Of a DNA stretch of 64,000 nucleotides, positions 57,530 to 64,000 are shown in pieces; position 1 is the first letter of the stretch; each line of letters opens with the position of its first letter. The position numbers were made by a program, and so were the translations under genes. The notes beneath the pieces are model-generated. The model was not told the DNA's origin. It did no database searches and saw nothing but the letters and a program-made list of their open reading frames with translations. Source of the DNA: Ceratodon purpureus (taxonomy: Eukaryota > Streptophyta > Bryopsida > Pseudoditrichales > Ditrichaceae); contig CM026428.1 of assembly GCA_014871385.1 (NCBI GenBank), positions 12,588,041 to 12,652,040 on the forward strand, written 5' to 3'.

Positions 57530-58395
57530 GCTCTTCGCCTGCCTGCCATGGAATAGATCAACATCCGTAAGCATCCGTGAACTTAGAACTAAAACCTTAG
57601 GGACTCAATTACTTCAAAGCAAAAAAGAAACACACTTGAAGTCCTAATCCTCCATCCGCTACCCATACAGCCTCGAGACAACCCACACAAAACCCAGAAC
57701 ACAAACCCACTCATACAAACACACAACACTGTTCCCAAACAACCTCAAGCCTCATACTTCCACTCCACCCGCCTCATAAACGCAACAAAATCAAGGATCA
57801 AACACCCACCTCCAAACTGGCGACTCCAAACCTGAATTCTCACAAACAAGAGTAGAACGTCAAAATTCTGTTTCTGCGTCGCAATCCCAAGATAAATAGA
57901 ACGCAAGTACTCCACGCATAATTTCTCTTTATAGAGGGTCACATCCTAAAAACAAGAGAGTGAGATTCACAGACACAACGACTGAGCTTACACTAGAAGT
58001 TTAGAAGCTTCCAATCTTCAGAATTATCGATTGTCTACCGCGTCACCGACACCCAGTTCGTGGATTGCAACAAGTACAGACAGTCATAATATGTTCGTGA
58101 GGGCTAGATTTACAGCTTCTGGAGATGGGGCACGATAGTCGTCGACGACACGGTCGCGAGTTTTTGGGTTGCATGGAGCACTTCGAGACGCCACCTCATT
58201 GTCACCCACTTTGCGTTTTTGGGTTCAACGAACCTAAGTAGCAATCAGTGCATAGTTAATCACAACTATGCAACTGATTGGGGCCTTCTCACAACTTCAC
58301 TAATCCGATGCATATGAGCTGGTTCCTGCATTACAATTGCTATCAACTTGTTAATCAAGGTCTTCAGTGTTCAGCACCAGCATGTAGTCAAATTC
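57530..58395. other. Upstream flank of the small Cys-rich gene
   Basis: It probably contains the 5' UTR and promoter of the minus-strand small gene. No other gene is supported. Confidence 0.4.
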
Positions 58396-58580
58396 AATGA
58401 TAAGCAAATTCTAAGAATCGTGATAACGAAGGAAATTCCGAGAATCCATTTGACCAAGCAAACTCCAAGCATCCTGATAACAATGCAAATTTCAAAGATA
58501 CCTGATAACAAAGTAAATTCTAAGATTCCTGATATCAAAGCAAACTCCAAGTATCCTGATAGCGAAGTCCAAAGCAAATG
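58396..58580 (+). repeat. 27-bp minisatellite, about 6.5 diverged copies
   Basis: The consensus unit is about GATAACAAAGCAAATTCCAAG plus ATTCCT. Copies are 80-90% alike. It gives an 87-codon frame with IPDNKVNSKIPDIKANSKYP repeats, which I treat as non-coding. Confidence 0.8.
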
Positions 58581-59093
58581 TGTAAAATACTACATGCTAC
58601 TTGGAAAGTAATCAAATATGCCAATGCGATGCTTTTCTACAAGAAGTTTGTGGGAACTAGGGCTTCGCCTGCAGGAAAAGGATTACGTATGGAAACATTA
58701 TGAGCGTAAAATCCGCCCAATGCAACGATGATGTAATACAAGACCAAACTGCTCATATTATAATGAACACAGAACAAGCTCCATGAGCCAGGAAACAGAG
58801 AGTGAACCTAACCAAAAATGAAATGCAGGAAATTAACCATGTTTAAGTTAAATGCGGAGATACAGAGTATGCAGATTTGAAGTATGCTATTCAACCACAG
58901 CTAGAATCTCATTGCGAAACCCTGTTGGACAAATTGAGTCGCATCTATCATAGCACTTGTTTGCATTGACAATCAACAATCGTGAATCAGCCATTTTCAC
59001 AGCGCTCTCATAAGGACACCACAACAAGGCTCTCCCTACAATCTCTACCACCGGCAAAATTACAAACAGTTGCACAAAATCCCAACCGAAACC
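58581..59093. other. 3' flank of the HYPK gene
   Basis: No gene is supported. The part next to 59093 is likely the HYPK 3' UTR. Confidence 0.4.
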
Positions 59094-59423
59094 CTATCTC
59101 AAGAACGACCGAATGGCAGCCACGGCGTCCCCCTTGTGCTCTCGCAACGTCCTCTCTGCGACCTTCTTGTCCATCTCCAGCTCACTCGCTATGATATCCA
59201 CATCCTCCGCATTAATCTTCACGGCCGCCAGCTCCTTCTCCCGCAGCCGCTGCGCGTTCCGATCCGCGTCTGACGTCGCAGCGATGGACGCCATCGCCTG
59301 CTGCACGCGCGTCGAGTCCAGCTGCCGGTCCTCCACATGGTCCGTCAGCGAGTCCAGCGCCTTGCTCTGCTGCTGCAAGTCCTTGGAGTCCGGCTTCGCC
59401 ACCTCCACCCCCTCGTCCGCCAT
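59094..59423 (-). CDS. HYPK: HYPK, NatA-associated regulator with C-terminal UBA-like domain
   Basis: The 109-residue product from MADEGVEVAKPDS matches Huntingtin-interacting protein K: a charged N-terminus, a long central helix (DSTRVQQAMASIAATSDADR, then QRLREKELAAVKI) and a UBA-like C-terminus (NAEDVDIIASELEMDKKVAE followed by RTLREHKGDAVAAIRSFL). HYPK binds the NAA10/NAA15 N-terminal acetyltransferase complex and stabilises it in plants. The frame is open upstream to 59678, but the family start is the MADEG Met. An intact length and normal ending mark this as the functional copy of an inverted pair. Confidence 0.88.
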   Translation of the reverse strand: MADEGVEVAKPDSKDLQQQSKALDSLTDHVEDRQLDSTRVQQAMASIAATSDADRNAQRLREKELAAVKINAEDVDIIASELEMDKKVAERTLREHKGDAVAAIRSFLR

Positions 59424-60415
59424 CGCTGCTCCCTCCCGCAATACCGCCTCAAACTCGCTGAAATTTCCCGCAAACGAACTCAAATTCCACCAAGCTCTTC
59501 GGTCCACGTCCCCGCAGACAACCCCCTGTCGAATTCGTAATCCTGTACTCCCTCGAAAATCGCCACTGCGCTCTCTTCCCCTCTCCCTCTCTCGCTCCGC
59601 TTCGCGAAATCCAATCCGGACGAAAATTAGGGTTTGTTCGCGTCGGAGAGACGTACATATATGCGACACTGTACACAAACCCGGTACTATCTAAAGGAAG
59701 AGAACATTTCCATCTCCCAAATCTAGGATTTTGATAGAATAGTGTTCTATTTTGGATTTTGTTGCTTTAGGATGCGCTTTCCATGATGCTGGGACTGAAC
59801 CTGGGATCGGTCAGGTTACGGTTTTGGGTTTCGTCCGTGTCACGGTCTTGGGTTTTATCCGGGCCACGGTTTTGGGTTTTCTTTGGGTCACGGTCTTGGG
59901 TTTACTTCGGGTCACGGTCATGGGTTTCGGCCCAATTCCCGGTTTTGGGTTCACGGTTGTCTTCCGGATGGGAGTTCGCAAAGCGCAGCGAGAGAGGGAG
60001 AGAGGAAGAGAGCGCAGTTGCGAGTTGCGATTGTTGAGGAGTACAGGATCACGGATTCGACAGGAGGTTGTCTGCGGGGAGGTGGACCGAAGAGCTTGGT
60101 GGAATTTGAGTTCGTTTGCGGGAAATTTCAGCGAGTTTGAGGCGGTATTGCGGGAGGGAGCAGCGATGGCGGACGAGGGGGTGGAGGTGGCGAAGCCGGA
60201 CTCCAAGGACTTGCAGCAGCAGAGCAAGGCGCTGGACTCGCTGACGGACCATGTGGAGGACCGGCAGCTGGACTCGACGCGCGTGCAGCAGGCGATGGCG
60301 TCCATCGCTGCGACGTCAGACGCGGATCGGAACGCGCAGCGGCTGCGGGAGAAGGAGCTGGCGGCCGTGAAGATTAATGCGGAGGATGTGGATATCATAG
60401 CGAGTGAGCTGAAGA
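59172..60415. repeat. Head-to-head inverted duplication of HYPK 5' UTR and coding region
   Basis: Arm 59172-59615 (minus) and arm 59968-60415 (plus) are reverse complements. The ~245 coding bases appear identical until one change next to the breakpoint; the 5' UTR parts show a few substitutions and a small indel. The spacer is about 350 bp. Confidence 0.9.
59811..59955 (+). repeat. ~30-bp tandem repeats between the two HYPK copies
   Basis: The word GGTCACGGT(C/T)(T/A)TGGGTTT recurs five times with 27-30-bp spacing. It is located in the shared upstream region of both HYPK copies and absent outside the spacer. Confidence 0.8.
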
Positions 60416-60420
60416 TGTAA
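60166..60420 (+). pseudogene. HYPK: Second HYPK copy, truncated inside the UBA-like domain
   Basis: From ATG 60166 the sequence equals the minus-strand HYPK for 80 codons. Just after the IIASEL codons it changes to KM and TAA (60418-60420), so about 26 C-terminal residues, most of the UBA-like domain, are missing. In phase beyond the stop, a coding-like stretch SLELSECLYRYEQEFERYML runs to a GTATGT donor at about 60573. The junction may be the edge of the duplicated block inserted in front of another gene. The product could still hold the central helix, but folding of the truncated domain is unlikely. Confidence 0.7.
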
Positions 60421-61479
60421 ATCGATTCACTGGAGTTAAGTGAGTGTTTGTATCGTTATGAACAAGAATTTGAAAGATACATGTTACCAGACATGTGCAT
60501 CATCGTGCAAGTCTTTGATGAGGACGCTTCTTCAGCGCACAATTCTCAATCAGTGGATGCTCCTGGTATGTTTCCTCAAATTCCTAACCGGCTTCTTATT
60601 AATAATTTATAGATGTGTTGCTTTTGCTGAGTCTGCCATGGTGATGGGTGTTATGGGGATGGTCGGGGGACGAAGAGGAGCGCAGATTGCTGAGATGATT
60701 TTTTTGAGAGTTGTGTTAGAAGGCGACGGGGTGTAATTTGTTGGCCGGATTGTGGAGGAGTAAGCGTCTATCGGGTGTGCTGGTGGTTTTTAGAGTGCAG
60801 GTTTGCATTGAGGAATTGTGGAGTTGGGGAATTAGAAGGTGCTGCTGCGGGGCTTGGTCATGCTGTTTGTTTCTGTTGCTTTTTGGTGTTTTTTCTGCAG
60901 TTTCCGCTGTACTTGTGGCTCTGTTGTGGCTGTTGTAGAGCTCGGAGGGGACGGTACTTCTCTTGAGGTAGTCGTTTGCATCAGGTTGAGGTGGTTTGTT
61001 ATTTTGTTCGGTTTTGTATGTTTGAGACACGTTGTAGTACTTTTTTTGATAACGTGCGAACTACGTGCTTGAAAGTGAGGCTTGTTTGAGAAGCATGTAT
61101 GTAGCTCACTAGAGCAGGATAATTCACCCGGAAAGGGATTTTCAGCTCACTAGAGCAGGAACAGGCTGATGTAATTGGACCTCTATTTACACTTACACTA
61201 GTTGGGTGTCTTCGTTGTTGAGCGGTTAGTCTTCAGACGAATTCAGTAGTGTCCGTATTCCAGTCATGTTTGGGAGTACATTGGCATTGTCGATGTCTAA
61301 TTTAGGCATCTGGAGTGGCGGAGAGTTGATTGCATTTTGATGATTCTGCCATGGTGGGGGTGTTTTGGGAATGGTTGGGAGAGTGGAGTACATCCTGGGA
61401 TTTATATGTAATTGTAATGCTGAGATGTTACTTGTAATTGTAATTTGAAGATGCTCCATGCAGGTTGCTCCTTTCTATA
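60421..61479. other. Candidate 5' exon and intron or leader of the PLATZ gene
   Basis: A coding-like segment (about 60424-60572) ends at a GTATGT donor, and a GCAG acceptor at 61463 precedes the PLATZ ATG. Splicing these two would not give one continuous protein in the obvious phase, so the segment may be a 5' UTR exon or a fragment of an older gene. The rest is without genes. Confidence 0.35.
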
Positions 61480-62043
61480 ATGGCAGGGGATGACAATAAC
61501 CAGGCTTTGGTGTTAGTTAAAATGATCGAAGCTGAATACCTGCTGGACAAACCGTGTGATTCTTGTGAGCTGAAGGAAGGATATTGCTTCAACTACTTTT
61601 GCCTGCCATGCCAGACAGGTGGGCTTTGCTCTACACAATTCCAGTCCAAGGGCAGCCCTCATTTCAACCACGAAAAAATCCAAGTGTTTAAGACAAGTTA
61701 TCAGTATGTGGTGCGAGAAGCCGACATGAAGCAGCACTTCGACACTCGGCTCGTATTGAAGTACAACTCCAACAATTCCAAGTGCTGCTATCTACGAACA
61801 AAACAAAGTTCGCAAAATCAGCAGCCAGCTATTACTCCCAATCAATCACCAAGCCAGCGGAGAATTACTTGTAGAGGATGCTTCAAAACTTTTTCTCTAC
61901 CAAGAGATTCTGCCTCTAGCAATCGTGACCCTGGCATTGTTTGTTCTGTGCAGTGTTTACTCAGTTATAACAGTGGGCAGGGGTTATCCCACCGCCACAG
62001 GGCAAGGAAGCAAAGCTCACCTGTTCGATCGCCTTTGGAATAA
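61480..62043 (+). CDS. PLATZ zinc-binding transcription factor-like protein
   Basis: The frame from ATG 61480 encodes 187 residues. It shows CDSC...FNYFCLPC...LC, then the PLATZ core IQVFKTSYQYVVREADMKQH, FDTRLVLKYNSN, and a second Cys group CRGC...VCSVQCLLSY. PLATZ proteins are plant-specific zinc-dependent DNA-binding proteins, described as repressors acting on A/T-rich sequences and linked to RNA polymerase III. The first motif here has Cys and few of the His residues expected (C-x2-H...H-x2-H), so the zinc ligands are atypical. A Ser/Arg-rich tail closes the protein. The start follows an acceptor at 61463. Confidence 0.75.
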   Translation: MAGDDNNQALVLVKMIEAEYLLDKPCDSCELKEGYCFNYFCLPCQTGGLCSTQFQSKGSPHFNHEKIQVFKTSYQYVVREADMKQHFDTRLVLKYNSNNSKCCYLRTKQSSQNQQPAITPNQSPSQRRITCRGCFKTFSLPRDSASSNRDPGIVCSVQCLLSYNSGQGLSHRHRARKQSSPVRSPLE

Positions 62044-62463
62044 ATTTTGAAAGGTAGTCATCAACTTGAGGGCCAGATGAATTGTTTTTACCATCCACAT
62101 GAGGGAAGTGAGGGCGTTAGTGGTGGATAGCTTAGGGGAATGATTGTCGTGCAGGAGAAAGTGGACATGGTTCCCTTAAAAAACCGGGTATGATTTTCAC
62201 ATATCCATGAAAGTACGCCCGGGTGTTGTCGGTAGCTAGGTTCCAGTAACTCGTGGAATTTTTATTCCACTTTGCACAGCTTCTTTCTGTGAGAACAATT
62301 TTTGAAACATGCTTAATCTGAACAGATTTACCCAGTTCATCTTGTCGGTACATATCTGGGAGGTACATGATTACTGTACTGTCCTACCATACTAAGAAGG
62401 TGTAGAATTTTATCCATACGATAGATTGCAGGACAATAGAATCGATGACTGTGTTGCTCGACG
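62044..62463. other. Convergent 3' flanks of PLATZ and SKS genes
   Basis: No gene is seen; the region probably holds the two 3' UTRs. Confidence 0.45.
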
Positions 62464-63931
62464 TCAACCAGCGTCATGGATCAGCGCTCTGCCACAAAGG
62501 AGAAGGTTGTGGGGAGGAGGCTCCTCCTGCATCTTCACATCGTTCCCAGCAGGATTCACGACTCGGAGATACAGCTCCTGCCCCAGCCATTGTCGCTGCA
62601 GCTCCTGCGATCGGATGTTCCACAGCCCCGGATTGTCCAGCTCCACCAACACTGTTGTCCATGCGTTGCCATACACCTGCCCGACACAGTTTCTTGTCAC
62701 TCTCTGAAATTGCTTCACTAGTACAGAGCGACCTGAACCAGTCGACTGTCAAAACAGTCTGTTTTCATACCTGAGTGGTGGTGCGAGCAACTGCGTCCAC
62801 GAGGTTGTAACCGCGCTGTGATTCTCGACTCCACCGCCCGGGCCCCATTCTGAAACATTAAGAATTGGGACAATTCGTTCAGGTAATGAATGTTCAACGC
62901 ACAAGTGACAAAGAGAAAAATTAGGATATCATGTTTCGCTTGGATGTTGGATCAATCCTGTGAGTCAGTATGTGTGCACATTTCGGTGCAAGTTTAGCTT
63001 CTTATGGAAACAGGATTACAAATATAGAGACTGTCTTGTGGCATACCCGACGACGAAGAATGCGTAGCCATTGATGTGCCAGGACTGCAGAGCATTCTCT
63101 GGATTCTGGAACACAATCTCGACGAATGCCCGGAAGTCACCAGCAACCACTGAGCTTGCAACCGAGGGTGTCGCCCAATCAATCGGGTGGTCGGGGATGG
63201 ATCCGACATGAAAGACTCCATCGATCTTCAGATAGTCAGCCAGCTTGAGCGGCGTGCTAGGTCGGAGAGAAGATACACCATTGACCATGAACCGTTGCTT
63301 CCCTTTCACTTTGAGCGCTGAGTTCGCGAAGACGTAAGTCTTGTTGACTTTGATTTGTCCATAGTGATATGAGCCTTGCGGATTCGGCCGTGCAGCACCT
63401 GCTGTCAAATTCATCCTGCAAGCTTGCACAAGGCAATCATATTATGTTTCATGGCATTCCCTCCGGTGTGTGAGCTATACATCTAGAAGTTCAGAAGTTG
63501 CAGCAGGGACTGAGCATGCAAGACCTCACCGTATGCTCCGTGCTTGCTCATAGGAGGATTGTACATCATTCGGAGCTGGAGGCAGATCTCTAGAAACAAG
63601 CCCCCTGTGTGAAGTTGAATAATGAAGGACGGCGAGGCCATAAAGCGTTGGCCACGTAAATCTGGAGCTTGCCACTATGTGAAAATCTGCAGGGATACTC
63701 TGGTCCATCGTAACCAAGACAGAGTAGGACTGTCCCACATGAACGTCTAGTGTGGAGTAATAGGTTTGTGCTACATAGGATCCTTCAGTCTCCACAAGCA
63801 GCAAGCGGTGTCCTTGTATCCTGAAATTGAGTGTCTGCGTGAGCCCCACGTTGGAAATTCGAAGCCGGTATGTTTTTCCTTTGGACAAAAGAGGTAAGTC
63901 ACTTAGAGCACTGGATGGTAATAGCAAGTTT
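62464..63931 (-). CDS. SKU5/SKS-like multicopper-oxidase-fold protein, 5' end off the window
   Basis: Four exons join in frame: 63531-63931, 63047-63415, 62771-62849 and 62464-62676. Order of motifs: GKTYRLRISNVGLTQTLNFR, LDVHVGQSYSVLVTMDQ, FHVGSIPDHP, LQSWHINGYAFFVVG, then a short exon with GRWSRESQRGYNLVDAVARTT, and TVLVELDNPGLWNIRSQ with WLGQELYLRV. This is the SKS/NTP303/ascorbate-oxidase-like group. In true ascorbate oxidases the middle motif is WHxHGH and the last is HCH; here they are WHIN and WNIRSQ, so copper sites are lost, as in SKU5. SKU5 is an apoplastic GPI-anchored growth protein. The signal peptide and first cupredoxin domain would lie beyond the right edge. The product ends HDAG, with no obvious GPI signal. 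Confidence 0.85.
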
Positions 63932-64000
63932 CTGAATATGTGCATAATATTCCATCTTCTTTCTCATGCATCTGAAGTTATTTTGACAATGCATTCATCC

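Noticed and set aside
58348..58611. 87-codon repeat protein
   Set aside because: It is a translation of a diverged 27-bp minisatellite without start context or homology.
1..64000. tRNA and rRNA genes
   Set aside because: I saw no convincing cloverleaf with A and B boxes and no rRNA-like stretch; a tRNAscan/Infernal run would be needed to exclude them.

Overview
The window looks like nuclear DNA from a land plant, most likely a moss. Long AT-rich intergenic and repeat DNA separates short GC-richer, intron-containing genes. All confidently recognised genes are plant families: a PGAP1-like plastid hydrolase, a NERD-type PHD/SWIB/Plus3/GYF/CCCH protein, a plastid DUF1995 protein, an AlkB-type dioxygenase, an STK16-like kinase, HYPK, PLATZ and an SKU5/SKS-like cupredoxin. 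A plastid ycf2 fragment is also present. The moss assignment rests on the family memory of two groups (DUF7869/FCP1-like mobile genes, and a coiled-coil/Cys-His family); the genus is not determinable here.

Layout. 1-2.7 kb: a minus-strand alpha/beta-hydrolase gene whose 3' end lies off the left edge. 5.5-6.4 kb: a 930-bp element with 23-bp terminal inverted repeats (TIRs). 6.5-19.8 kb: a large unit (element A). It has four minus-strand genes, three of them FCP1/HAD-like with damaged catalytic motifs and one a basic 625-aa protein. A central tandem-repeat array separates these from a divergent DUF7869 transposase-like gene, which is broken by four in-frame stops and a frameshift. A 17-bp palindrome GTCGGC-N5-GCCGAC occurs about 25 times across the unit, at gene ends, in the central array, in an intron and in frame inside ORFs. 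21.8-27.9 kb: the NERD-like gene, with a convincing U12-type AT-AC intron. 31.4-32 kb: an F-box-like remnant. 33.4-37.8 kb: a divergent pair, DUF1995 and AlkB. 38.8-39.6 kb: a decayed coiled-coil/Cys-His gene.

40.6-52.3 kb (element B): an ~11.7-kb segment bounded by long imperfect inverted repeats. It carries its own, different palindrome (consensus GTTCKGYRCMGAAC, over 20 copies), a 129-bp tandem array built around it, a Stowaway-like MITE, a ycf2 insertion and no intact gene. 54.8-56.7 kb: STK16-like kinase. 57.3 kb: a small Cys-rich membrane-protein candidate. 59.1-60.4 kb: HYPK and a head-to-head, near-identical but C-terminally truncated second copy. 61.5 kb: PLATZ protein. 62.5 kb to the right edge: SKS-like gene (5' end off the edge).

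The most novel signal is the recurrence, in two unrelated large elements, of the same design: a private short palindrome repeated through the element, concentrated in tandem arrays and near boundaries. In element A this palindrome keeps one reading frame in all five coding occurrences. This suggests element-encoded DNA-binding sites or a self-spreading palindrome; no function is proven from sequence alone.
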